Shown here piece after piece: positions 27,573 through 35,475 of a DNA stretch of 64,000 nt (position 1 is the stretch's first letter; every line of letters starts with the position of its first letter). The notes below the pieces were generated by a model. That model searched no databases. It had not been told where the DNA came from and saw nothing but the letters and a program-made list of their open reading frames with translations. Source of the stretch: CAVSWT01 sp963782985. GTDB taxonomy: Bacteria; Bacteroidota; Ignavibacteria; Ignavibacteriales; Ignavibacteriaceae. The stretch is from contig CAWALU010000006.1 of assembly GCA_963782985.1 (NCBI GenBank), positions 248,001 through 312,000 on the forward strand, in the 5' to 3' direction. The position numbers and the translations under genes are program-made.

Positions 27573-27866
27573 ATGCACAACATTTTAGTAAGACCACTTA
27601 TTACTGAGAAGATGACTAATTTATCTGCCGACGGCGGTAAGTATGGATTTTTAGTAAATCATCAATCAAATAAAATTGAAATTGCAAAAGCAATTGAAAA
27701 AAGATTTAACGTGCACGTTATTACCGTGCGGACTATAAATTATTCAGGAAAAACAAAAACTCAGTTTAGAAAAAGCGGAAGATTCAGCGGTAAAACTGCA
27801 AAGTTTAAAAAAGCAATTGTTTCCTTAAAAGAAGGCGAAACAATAGAATTATTCGAGCAAGTTTAG
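27573..27866 (+). CDS. rplW: 50S ribosomal protein L23
   Basis: 97 residues, starting MHNILVRPLITEKMTNL, with the L23 core VNHQSNKIEIAKAIEKRFNV. It lies at the tunnel exit and docks trigger factor and SRP. Typical size and operon position. Confidence 0.97.
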   Translation: MHNILVRPLITEKMTNLSADGGKYGFLVNHQSNKIEIAKAIEKRFNVHVITVRTINYSGKTKTQFRKSGRFSGKTAKFKKAIVSLKEGETIELFEQV

Positions 27867-27902
27867 AATTTGAAATTTAGATTTTGAAAATAGGATAGCT
27901 TA

Positions 27903-28727
27903 ATGGCATTAAATAAATTAAAACCGACGACCCCTGGTACAAGATTTCGATCTAATTCTTCTTTTGAAGAAATTACGAAAACTACGCCCGAAAAATCTTT
28001 AATAGTTTCATTAAAGAAATCAGGCGGAAGGAATAATTTAGGAAGAATTACAACGCGTTTTAGAGGCGGCGGTCATAAAAGAAGTTATAGAATAATTGAT
28101 TTTAAAAGAAACAAACATGGAATTCCAGCAAAAGTTTTTTCAATAGAATATGATCCCAACCGCACTTCGCGCATTGCGCTGCTTCATTATGCAGACGGCG
28201 AGAAAAGATATATACTTGCGCCAACCGGTTTAAAAGTGGGCGATTCAGTTACATCCGGCAGCGGAAGTGAAATTAATGTTGGCAACGCATTACCTTTAAA
28301 AGAAATGCCGCTTGGCAGTTTTGTTCACAATGTAGAATTAAAACCTGGTAAAGGCGGACAGATTGGAAGAAGCGCCGGCACATCTGTTCAAGTTATGGCT
28401 AAAGAAGGAAATCACGCGCAGCTTAAAATGCCATCGGGCGAAGTTAGATTGATTAGGCTTGAATGTCTTGCAACTTACGGTTCAATTGGCAATGCTGAAC
28501 AAGAAAATATTAGTCTTGGAAAAGCTGGAAGATCAAGATGGTTGGGAAGAAGACCTCACGTTCGCGGCGTGGCGATGAATCCAGTTGATCATCCAATGGG
28601 CGGAGGCGAAGGTAAAACCTCCGGCGGCGGACACCCGGTTTCTCCCTGGGGACAAAAAGCCAAAGGATTAAAAACAAGAAAACATAAAAAAGAATCAAAT
28701 AAATTTATTATTAAAAGAAGAAAATAA
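27903..28727 (+). CDS. rplB: 50S ribosomal protein L2
   Basis: 274 residues. It has the RNA-binding fold and the C-terminal GVAMNPVDHPMGGGEGK containing the conserved His near the peptidyl-transferase centre. Normal length; no anomaly. Confidence 0.97.
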   Translation: MALNKLKPTTPGTRFRSNSSFEEITKTTPEKSLIVSLKKSGGRNNLGRITTRFRGGGHKRSYRIIDFKRNKHGIPAKVFSIEYDPNRTSRIALLHYADGEKRYILAPTGLKVGDSVTSGSGSEINVGNALPLKEMPLGSFVHNVELKPGKGGQIGRSAGTSVQVMAKEGNHAQLKMPSGEVRLIRLECLATYGSIGNAEQENISLGKAGRSRWLGRRPHVRGVAMNPVDHPMGGGEGKTSGGGHPVSPWGQKAKGLKTRKHKKESNKFIIKRRK

Positions 28728-28739
28728 CAGAGTTTAAGT

Positions 28740-29027
28740 ATGCCTAGATCGGTTAAAAAAGGTCCTTTTGTAGATTATAAACTGCAGGATAAAATAGAAA
28801 AGTTAAACCAGACTAATCAGAAGAAAATTATTAAAACCTGGTCCAGGTCATCTACTATTACGCCTGATTTTGTGGGACATACTATTGCAGTGCATAATGG
28901 AAATAAAATGATTCCCGTTTATGTCACCGAAAATATGGTTGGTCATAAGTTAGGAGAGTTTTCACCGACGAGAATTTTTAGAGGTCATCCAGGCACAAAA
29001 GCTGAGAAAGCTTCAAAAGCAAAATAA
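28740..29027 (+). CDS. rpsS: 30S ribosomal protein S19
   Basis: 95 residues with MPRSVKKGPFVDYKL and WSRSSTITPDFVGHTI. S19 is in the 30S head and contacts S13. Thirteen bases after rplB. Confidence 0.97.
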   Translation: MPRSVKKGPFVDYKLQDKIEKLNQTNQKKIIKTWSRSSTITPDFVGHTIAVHNGNKMIPVYVTENMVGHKLGEFSPTRIFRGHPGTKAEKASKAK

Positions 29028-29052
29028 TTGTAATTAAAGGAATTTGAATTAA

Positions 29053-29397
29053 ATGGAAGCAAGAGCAGTACATAGATATATTGGTTCATCGCCAAGAAAA
29101 ATGAGGTTACTAATCGATTTGATTAGAGGAATGAACGTGGAAAAAGCAATTGAAGTTTTACACTTTCATTCTAAACATGCATCCAAAGATGCCGAAAAAG
29201 TTTTAAGATCTGCCGTTGCTAACTATATGAATAAAGAAGAAGGCAACAAAGTTGAACCTTCTGATCTTTTTGTGAAAGAAGCATTTGTAAATCAAGGACC
29301 GACGTTAAAACGAATTTCACCTGCGCCTATGGGTCGCGCATACAGAATTAGAAAAAGATCTTGTCACTTAACTATTATAGTGGCAAGTAAAGCATAA
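29053..29397 (+). CDS. rplV: 50S ribosomal protein L22
   Basis: 114 residues. The C-terminal beta-hairpin that lines the exit tunnel is seen as RISPAPMGRAYRIRKRSCH. SSPRKMRLLIDLIRG near the start is typical. Start ATG has AAAGGAAT upstream. Confidence 0.96.
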   Translation: MEARAVHRYIGSSPRKMRLLIDLIRGMNVEKAIEVLHFHSKHASKDAEKVLRSAVANYMNKEEGNKVEPSDLFVKEAFVNQGPTLKRISPAPMGRAYRIRKRSCHLTIIVASKA

Positions 29398-29416
29398 ATT
29401 TTTAGGAGGTTATTTT

Positions 29417-30058
29417 TTGGGACAGAAAACACATCCGGTTGGCTTTAGAGTTGGAATCATTAGAGGGTGGGACTCTAATTGGTATGAAAATAAAAGCTAT
29501 GCGTCTAAATTATATGAAGATGAAAAACTAAGATCTTATATTAGAAATAGATTAAAGAAAGCCGGTATCTCAAGAATAATAATTGACAGAACTTCTAAAA
29601 ATATTATTTTAACTATTCATACTTCTCGCCCCGGCGTTGTTATTGGCAAAAGCGGAAAAGAAATAACTCAGTTAGAACAAGAGTTAAGGCAAGTAACTGA
29701 TAAAGAAGTTAAGATTCAAATTTCGGAAATTAAAAGACCGGAGTTGGACGCTTATCTCGTAGCTGAAAATATTGCGAACCAGCTTCAAGGAAGAATATCT
29801 TTTAGAAGAGCTATGAAAATGGCGATTACCGCAGCAATGAGGATGGGCGCAGAAGGAATAAGAATTATGTGTTCGGGTCGTTTAGGCGGCGCAGAAATGG
29901 CAAGAACCGAGCAGTACAAAGAAGGCAGAATTCCGCTTCATACTATAAGAGCGGACATCGATTATGCTAACGGCAGAGCTGAAACAGTTTACGGCTCTAT
30001 TGGAATTAAAGTATGGATTTGCCGTGGCGAAATTTTAGGAAAAAGAGTTACTGAATAA
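29417..30058 (+). CDS. rpsC: 30S ribosomal protein S3
   Basis: 213 residues starting at TTG 29417 with a strong TAGGAGGT upstream. MGQKTHPVGFRVGIIRGW opens the protein; the KH domain carries RPGVVIGKSGKEI. S3 forms part of the mRNA entry channel helicase with S4 and S5. It is followed by a 66-base gap before rplP. Confidence 0.97.
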   Translation: MGQKTHPVGFRVGIIRGWDSNWYENKSYASKLYEDEKLRSYIRNRLKKAGISRIIIDRTSKNIILTIHTSRPGVVIGKSGKEITQLEQELRQVTDKEVKIQISEIKRPELDAYLVAENIANQLQGRISFRRAMKMAITAAMRMGAEGIRIMCSGRLGGAEMARTEQYKEGRIPLHTIRADIDYANGRAETVYGSIGIKVWICRGEILGKRVTE

Positions 30059-30124
30059 TTGAAATTGAAAAATTAAAAGATTAAAAAATTTAATGGTTAA
30101 TCTTTTTAAAATGGAGTTTGCAAT

Positions 30125-30540
30125 ATGTTAATGCCTAAAAGAGTTAAGTTTAGAAAATCGCAGCGCGGAAGAATGGCGGGAAAAGCTACCCGCGGCAGCA
30201 GCGTTGCTTTTGGCGATTTTGGTTTGAAGGCATTGGAGCCTCATTGGATTACAAGCAGACAAATTGAAGCTTGCCGTATTGCTCTTTCACGTAAAATGAA
30301 AAGAGACGGGAAGGTTTGGATAAGAATATTTCCTGATAAGCCTGTTTCTAAAAAACCTTTAGAAACAAGAATGGGTAAAGGAAAAGGCGCCCTGAATTTT
30401 GGGTTGCGGTAGTTAAACCGGGAAGAATATTGTTTGAAGTATCGGGAGTTACCCGTGAAATTGCAAACGATGCATTGAAATCCTGCTCTTATAAATTACC
30501 TATAAAATGTAAAGTGGTTTCCAGACCCGATTTTGAGTAA
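30125..30540 (+). CDS. rplP: 50S ribosomal protein L16 with an apparent 1-base frameshift
   Basis: The first frame (30125-30412) gives MLMPKRVKFRK through MGKGKGAL, then the wrong-frame NFGLR and a stop. One missing base near 30391-30393 explains this: with one more C the text reads GAPEFWVAVVKPGRILFEV and continues to TAA at 30540, completing a normal L16 of about 138 residues. Everything either side is intact and L16 is essential, so an assembly or sequencing error is most likely; a genuine mutation or recoding is possible. L16 helps position tRNA near the peptidyl-transferase centre. Confidence 0.9.
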
Positions 30541-30561
30541 AACTCTGACAAGGAATTAAAA

Positions 30562-30804
30562 ATGAAAATTCATGAAATACGAGAAGTTAAAAGCGATGAA
30601 CTTCTAAAACTTATAAATGAAGAGCAAAAAAATTTAGTTGATTTACGTTTTGCGCATCAATTAAAACAGCTTACAAATACGACAAAACTTAAAGACGCAA
30701 AAAAAGATATCGCTAAAATGAAGACTGTACTACGAGAAAGAGAAATAGCTGAATTAAAAGACAATCAAAATTCAGCGGTTAGTAATAAAGGAGCTAAAGC
30801 TTAA
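30562..30804 (+). CDS. rpmC: 50S ribosomal protein L29
   Basis: 80 residues, starting MKIHEIREVKSDELLKLI and containing LRFAHQLKQLTNTTKLKDAK. It is a little longer than the usual 60-70 because of a polar C-terminal tail. L29 lies by the tunnel exit. rpsQ follows two bases later. Confidence 0.95.
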   Translation: MKIHEIREVKSDELLKLINEEQKNLVDLRFAHQLKQLTNTTKLKDAKKDIAKMKTVLREREIAELKDNQNSAVSNKGAKA

Positions 30805-30806
30805 AA

Positions 30807-31064
30807 ATGGAACAACGCACTTTAAGAAAAACGAGAACCGGCATAGTGGTTAGCAATAAAATGGATAAGACAATTTCTGTTTCAATAGAAAGAAGAGTGC
30901 CTCATCCTATTTATAAAAAATATTTTAAAAAGACTACTAACCTTAAAGCTCACGATGAAAAAAATGAATGCAGCATTGGCGACAAAGTTAAAATAATGGA
31001 AACTCGTCCTCTTAGCTTAACCAAAAGATGGCGATTAGTTGAAATAGTAGAAAAAGCTAAGTAG
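30807..31064 (+). CDS. rpsQ: 30S ribosomal protein S17
   Basis: 85 residues with RKTRTGIVVSNKMDKTISV and ETRPLSLTKRWRLVEI. A primary 16S-binding protein; normal size. Confidence 0.96.
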   Translation: MEQRTLRKTRTGIVVSNKMDKTISVSIERRVPHPIYKKYFKKTTNLKAHDEKNECSIGDKVKIMETRPLSLTKRWRLVEIVEKAK

Positions 31065-31083
31065 TTAAGGAGCAGACAATAAA

Positions 31084-31452
31084 ATGATTCAAGAAGAAAC
31101 AAATTTAATAGTTGCCGATAACTCTGGGGCTAAAAGAGTGCGATGCATTAGAGTGCTTGGCGGAAGCGGTAGAAATTATGCCAGCCTAGGCGACTTAATA
31201 GTTGTTTCTGTTAAAACAGCTATACCGAATGGCGCGGTAAAAAAAGGCGAAGTTTCAAGAGCTGTAATTGTGAGAACTAAAAAAGAAGTTAGGCGAAAAG
31301 ATGGATCATATATTCGCTTTGATGAAAATGCCGCTGTTCTTTTAAATGCTCAGGATGAGCCCAGAGGCACTCGTATTTTTGGTCCAGTTGCCAGAGAATT
31401 AAGAGAGAAGCAATTTATGAAAATTGTTTCGCTGGCGCCGGAAGTTTTATAA
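31084..31452 (+). CDS. rplN: 50S ribosomal protein L14
   Basis: 122 residues starting MIQEETNLIVADNSGAKRV and ending IVSLAPEVL. L14 forms an intersubunit bridge and contacts L19 and EF-G. Normal length; first gene of the spc part of the cluster. Confidence 0.97.
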   Translation: MIQEETNLIVADNSGAKRVRCIRVLGGSGRNYASLGDLIVVSVKTAIPNGAVKKGEVSRAVIVRTKKEVRRKDGSYIRFDENAAVLLNAQDEPRGTRIFGPVARELREKQFMKIVSLAPEVL

Positions 31453-31467
31453 TAGTTTGGGATTGAA

Positions 31468-31791
31468 ATGAAAATTAGAAAAAGCGATAATGTAATGGTT
31501 GTTTCCGGCAATGATAAAGGCAAAACCGGAAAAGTTTTAAAGGTATTTCCGAAGGATAACCTTGTTATTATTGAAGGGATTAATCTTCGAAAGCGGCATA
31601 CAAAAGCTTCGCAAAAGCATCCGCAGGGAGGAATAATTGAAAAAGAATCTCCCATAAATGTTTCTAATGTAATGCTGCTGGATCCTAAATCCGGCGAGCC
31701 TACCAGAATTGGTTCGCAAATAATATTGGATGAAAAAACCGGAAAGAAAAAAAGAGCGCGCGTTGCAAGAGTTAGCGGAGAAATGCTTTAA
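31468..31791 (+). CDS. rplX: 50S ribosomal protein L24
   Basis: 107 residues with the KOW motif VVSGNDKGKTGKVLKVFPK and the KHPQGGIIEKESPI segment. L24 initiates 50S assembly. Normal length. Confidence 0.96.
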   Translation: MKIRKSDNVMVVSGNDKGKTGKVLKVFPKDNLVIIEGINLRKRHTKASQKHPQGGIIEKESPINVSNVMLLDPKSGEPTRIGSQIILDEKTGKKKRARVARVSGEML

Positions 31792-31826
31792 TTATTTTAT
31801 AATTTATTTTAGAGTTTAGAATTAAA

Positions 31827-32501
31827 ATGGCTGAGAAAAAAACAAAAAAAGATAAAGTTGAAGTTCAACCTAAAGCTTCAAAAAAAGAAGAAAAAAAATC
31901 GGATAAAAAATCCAAAGCAAACGCTGAAGCGAATGTAAAAATTCCCGCAAGGCTTTCTAATGTTTATGCTAAAAATATAACTCCTTCTTTAATGAAAAAG
32001 TTTAGCTATAAAAATGTAATGGAAGTCCCTAAGCTTCACAAAGTTGTTGTAAACATGGGCGTTGGCGCCGCGGTAACCGATTCTAAAATTCTTGATGAAG
32101 CCGTAAAAGAATTGGAAACTATTACCGGGCAAAAAGCCAGCATTCGCAAAGCTAAAAAAGCTATTTCTAATTTTAAATTGAGAGAAGGCGTAAACATCGG
32201 CGCAATGGTTACTTTACGCCGCGAAAGAATGTATGAGTTTATGGATAGACTTATAAACGTTGCGCTGCCTCGCGTACGCGATTTTAGAGGACTATCGGAT
32301 AAATCTTTTGATGGTCGTGGAAATTATACCATCGGCATTAAAGAACAAATTATTTTCCCTGAAATAAATGTCGATAAAATAAATAAAATATTAGGAATGG
32401 ATGTAACGTTTGTTACTACCGCCAAAACTGATAACGAAGCTTACGAACTGCTTCAAGAGTTTGGTATTCCATTCAGAAAAAAAGAAATTAAAACAGCTTA
32501 A
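31827..32501 (+). CDS. rplE: 50S ribosomal protein L5 with a Lys-rich N-terminal extension
   Basis: 224 residues, about 40 longer than usual. The L5 core starts near residue 41 (ARLSNVYAKNITPSLMKKF) and has VVVNMGVG and DFRGLSDKSFDGRGNY. Residues 1-40 are almost all Lys, Glu, Ala and Ser. No alternative start is present at the core boundary, so the extension appears real. L5 binds 5S rRNA and the P-site tRNA. The tail could bind rRNA or be disordered; function unknown. Confidence 0.93.
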   Translation: MAEKKTKKDKVEVQPKASKKEEKKSDKKSKANAEANVKIPARLSNVYAKNITPSLMKKFSYKNVMEVPKLHKVVVNMGVGAAVTDSKILDEAVKELETITGQKASIRKAKKAISNFKLREGVNIGAMVTLRRERMYEFMDRLINVALPRVRDFRGLSDKSFDGRGNYTIGIKEQIIFPEINVDKINKILGMDVTFVTTAKTDNEAYELLQEFGIPFRKKEIKTA

Positions 32502-32513
32502 ACAGGAGAATTA

Positions 32514-32783
32514 ATGGCTCGTAAATGTTTGATTGCAAGACAAGAAAAAAGAAAAAGGCTTGTAGAAAAATATGCTAAGCTTAGAGAAGAATTAAAAGAG
32601 AAAGGCGATTACGAAGCCTTACAGAAATTGCCCAGAGATTCTTCGCCTGTTAGATTAAATAATAGATGTATGTTCACCGGTAGAGTTCGTTCCTACTATA
32701 GAAAATTCGGTGTATCTCGTTTAGTTTTAAGGGAAATGGCTTTAAAAGGCGAAATTCCCGGTTTAAAAAAGTCAAGTTGGTAA
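32514..32783 (+). CDS. rpsN: 30S ribosomal protein S14 (long, zinc-independent form)
   Basis: 89 residues, starting MARKCLIARQEKRKRLVEKY, with NRCMFTGRVRSYYRKFG and ending PGLKKSSW. It lacks the paired CxxC of the short zinc form and matches the longer type. AACAGGAGAATTA precedes the start. Confidence 0.96.
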   Translation: MARKCLIARQEKRKRLVEKYAKLREELKEKGDYEALQKLPRDSSPVRLNNRCMFTGRVRSYYRKFGVSRLVLREMALKGEIPGLKKSSW

Positions 32784-32794
32784 AAGGAGAATAA

Positions 32795-33190
32795 ATGCCG
32801 GTTACAGATCCTATTGCAGATTTTTTAACAAGAATTAGAAATGCAGCGCAAGCTAAAAAGATTAAGGTTGATATTCCTTCTTCTAATATGAAAAAAAGTT
32901 TGGCTGAAATTTTAAAAAATCAAAAGTTTATTAAAGATTATATTGAAGTTGAGGACAACAAACAAAACGTTTTGCGTATTCAATTAAAATATACTGATGG
33001 CGCTTCAGCAATTAGCGGTTTAAAAAAAATAAGTACCCCCGGACTAAGAGTTTATAAAAATTCTTCCGAACTTCCGCGAGTGCATAATGGTTTAGGCGTC
33101 GCTGTAATTTCCACCTCTAAAGGACTTCTTACAGATAAAGAAGCCAAAGCTCAATCAATGGGCGGTGAAGTAATTTGTTATATCTGGTAA
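32795..33190 (+). CDS. rpsH: 30S ribosomal protein S8
   Basis: 131 residues starting MPVTDPIADFLTRIRNA and containing the C-terminal STSKGLLTDKEAK motif. S8 binds the central domain of 16S rRNA and represses the spc mRNA in enterobacteria. Start follows AAAAGGAGAATAA. Confidence 0.97.
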   Translation: MPVTDPIADFLTRIRNAAQAKKIKVDIPSSNMKKSLAEILKNQKFIKDYIEVEDNKQNVLRIQLKYTDGASAISGLKKISTPGLRVYKNSSELPRVHNGLGVAVISTSKGLLTDKEAKAQSMGGEVICYIW

Positions 33191-33218
33191 ATTTTTTTTT
33201 TTGAACGGAGATTGAACT

Positions 33219-33758
33219 GTGTCAAGAATTGGTAAAAAACCTATAGAAATTCCTAAAGGAGTTACGGCTTCTTTAGAAAATAACACCATAAAAATTAAAG
33301 GACCTAAGGGTGAACTTGAGCAATCAATTCATCCCAATATGAGCGTTGAAGTATCTGGCAATGAAATTCTTGTCAAGAGACCAAATGATGAAAAGCAAAA
33401 TAAAGCTCTTCACGGGTTATCTCGCGCTTTAATAAATAATATGGTTGAAGGCGTAACGAACGCTTATCAAAAAACCTTAGACATTGTCGGCGTTGGATAC
33501 AGAGTTGAACTGAAAGGGAACAACTTACTTTTTAATATTGGTTATTCGCATCCTATATATTTTATTCCTCCGGATGGAATAACTCTTCAAGCGCCTGTTC
33601 AAACGCAGATTGTGGTAAGCGGTATTGATAAGCAGCTTGTGGGTATGGTGGCTTCTAAAATAAGATCAATTAGAAAGCCTGAACCATATAAAGGCAAAGG
33701 CATTAAATATTCTGACGAACAAATTCAACGTAAAGCTGGTAAGACCGCCGGTAAATAA
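33219..33758 (+). CDS. rplF: 50S ribosomal protein L6
   Basis: 179 residues, starting SRIGKKPIEIPKGV and ending with the KPEPYKGKGIKYSDE motif. L6 lies near the factor-binding site. Start is GTG with GAACGGAGA upstream. Confidence 0.97.
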   Translation: MSRIGKKPIEIPKGVTASLENNTIKIKGPKGELEQSIHPNMSVEVSGNEILVKRPNDEKQNKALHGLSRALINNMVEGVTNAYQKTLDIVGVGYRVELKGNNLLFNIGYSHPIYFIPPDGITLQAPVQTQIVVSGIDKQLVGMVASKIRSIRKPEPYKGKGIKYSDEQIQRKAGKTAGK

Positions 33759-33779
33759 TTTTAGTGGAGATAATTAAAA

Positions 33780-34145
33780 ATGATTAAAAGAAATAATAAT
33801 TCTAGATATCGTTCTAAAATAAAAATTAGAAAAAATATTTCCGGCACTTCCGATGCGCCGCGCTTAACCGTCTACCGCAGCCTTAATAATGTGTATGCTC
33901 AGATTGTAGATGATTCAACAGGCAAAACTTTAGCGGCAGCTTCGTCTTTATCTAAAGAAATTTTGGACGATGTAAAAAAGGCAAAAGGAAAAATTTCAAA
34001 AAGCAAATTAGTAGGCTCGCTCGTAGCAAAAAAAGCAATAGAAAATAAAATTTCAACGGTAGTTTTTGATAGAAATGGCTACAGATATCATGGCAGAGTT
34101 CAAGCTATTGCAGAAGGCGCTAGAGAAGGGGGCTTAAAATTTTAA
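33780..34145 (+). CDS. rplR: 50S ribosomal protein L18
   Basis: 121 residues with the RLTVYRSLNNVYAQIVDD core and the C-terminal FDRNGYRYHGRVQAIAEGAREGG. L18 binds 5S rRNA. It is followed, unusually, by a tRNA gene before rpsE. Confidence 0.97.
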   Translation: MIKRNNNSRYRSKIKIRKNISGTSDAPRLTVYRSLNNVYAQIVDDSTGKTLAAASSLSKEILDDVKKAKGKISKSKLVGSLVAKKAIENKISTVVFDRNGYRYHGRVQAIAEGAREGGLKF

Positions 34146-34166
34146 CCCCAATTTTTGGGCAATCTT

Positions 34167-34240
34167 TGCCGGATCGTCTAATGGTAGGACTACGCCCTTT
34201 GGAGGCGTCTGTAGAGGTTCGAATCCTCTTCCGGCAGCCA
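34167..34240 (+). tRNA. tRNA-Gln (TTG) inside the spc operon
   Basis: Acceptor strands TGCCGGA and TCCGGCA, D arm with TCTAATGGTAGGA, anticodon stem ACGCC/GGCGT with loop CTTTGGA (anticodon TTG), T arm AGAGG-TTCGAAT-CCTCT, discriminator G and encoded CCA. It lies 21 bases after the rplR stop and 51 before rpsE, on the same strand. With no clear terminator or promoter beside it, it is probably cut out of the ribosomal-protein transcript. Confidence 0.95.
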
Positions 34241-34291
34241 AAGTTTAGTTAATTAGAATTTATATAATTTATTTGATTAAGAGAGAATCAC

Positions 34292-34798
34292 TTGAAAACA
34301 GTTAAACCGATTGAGTCAGAAAATTTAAAAGAAAAAGTTGTTCATATTAATAGAGTTGCTAAAGTCGTAAAAGGTGGTAGAAGATTTAGCTTTAACGCTA
34401 TTGTTGTTGTGGGCGATGGCAATGGAACTGTCGGCGTGGGCTTGGGAAAAGCCAATGAAGTTACAGACGCAATTTCTAAAGGAATTGACGACGCTAAGAA
34501 AAGTTTAAAACATGTTTCTGTTATTAAAGGAACTGTGGCTCATGAGATTATTGGTAAATACGGAGCCGGAAAAGTATTGTTAAAACCAGCGTCGCCCGGC
34601 ACAGGACTTATAGCCGGCGGCGGAGTTAGAGCAGTTTTGGAAGCAGCCGGAGTTCAGGATATTTTAACTAAACTTTTGGGCTCAAGCAATCCTCATAACC
34701 AGGTTAAAGCAACTTTAAATGGATTGCTTAATCAAATTGACGCTAGAACTATGGCAAAGAAAAGAGGAATGACCATCAATGAATTATTCAGCGCTTAA
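34292..34798 (+). CDS. rpsE: 30S ribosomal protein S5
   Basis: 168 residues from a TTG start with AAGAGAGAAT upstream. GGRRFSFNAIVVVGDGNG and the GTGLIAGGGVRAVLE segment are typical. S5 contacts the decoding centre and mRNA entry. It is the first coding gene after the embedded tRNA-Gln. Confidence 0.96.
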   Translation: MKTVKPIESENLKEKVVHINRVAKVVKGGRRFSFNAIVVVGDGNGTVGVGLGKANEVTDAISKGIDDAKKSLKHVSVIKGTVAHEIIGKYGAGKVLLKPASPGTGLIAGGGVRAVLEAAGVQDILTKLLGSSNPHNQVKATLNGLLNQIDARTMAKKRGMTINELFSA

Positions 34799-34809
34799 TT
34801 GAGGAATGT

Positions 34810-35001
34810 ATGTCGAAAATAAAAATTACACAAATTAGAAGCATAATTGATAGACCTAAAACTCAAAAAAGAACCATTGATGCATTGGGTTTAGGCAGAC
34901 CTAATTGGGAAAAAATTCACAACGATACTCCTCAAATAAGAGGTATGATTAATAAAGTAATTCACCTGGTTAAGGTTGAAGATTTTGTAGAAAAGAAATA
35001 A
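34810..35001 (+). CDS. rpmD: 50S ribosomal protein L30
   Basis: 63 residues, with IKITQIRSIIDRPKTQKRT and the LGLGRPN motif. Normal size, between rpsE and rplO. Confidence 0.96.
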   Translation: MSKIKITQIRSIIDRPKTQKRTIDALGLGRPNWEKIHNDTPQIRGMINKVIHLVKVEDFVEKK

Positions 35002-35011
35002 GGTTTTTAGA

Positions 35012-35464
35012 ATGGATATACTTAGTAATTTAAAATACGCCAAAGGCTCCAGAAAAAATCCTAAAAGAATCGGAAGAGGCGAAGGATCAGGGCACGGCGG
35101 AACGGCTACAAAGGGAATGAACGGACAGCTTTCACGCTCCGGCGCTAAGAAAAAAGCCTGGTTTGAAGGCGGTCAAATGCCTTTGCAAAGAAGAATTCCT
35201 AAAGTAGGATTTACAAATATTTTTAAGAAATATTTTCAATTAGTTAATGTTAACGATCTTCAAAAATTATCTGATAAAGTTAGTGATTCAAAAATTACCG
35301 CTGAAGTTTTGAAGAAAAGCGGATTAGTTAGAAGCATTTCGGACCCGATTAAAATATTGGGGAACGGTGAATTAAAAGCTAAGCTTCAAGTTGAAGCAAA
35401 TTCATTCACTAATTCAGCAAAAGAAAAAATTGAAGCTGTTGGCGGAACAATAAAAAAGATTTAA
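35012..35464 (+). CDS. rplO: 50S ribosomal protein L15
   Basis: 150 residues with the long N-terminal rRNA-binding tail (GRGEGSGHGGTATKGMNGQ) and GGQMPLQRRIPKVGF. L15 is a late assembly protein. secY follows after 11 bases. Confidence 0.97.
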   Translation: MDILSNLKYAKGSRKNPKRIGRGEGSGHGGTATKGMNGQLSRSGAKKKAWFEGGQMPLQRRIPKVGFTNIFKKYFQLVNVNDLQKLSDKVSDSKITAEVLKKSGLVRSISDPIKILGNGELKAKLQVEANSFTNSAKEKIEAVGGTIKKI

Positions 35465-35475
35465 TCTGGTTTTAA

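Noticed and set aside
30380..30412. Programmed frameshift in rplP
   Set aside because: No slippery heptamer or downstream structure is evident and L16 is not known to be recoded; a missing base in the assembly is simpler.
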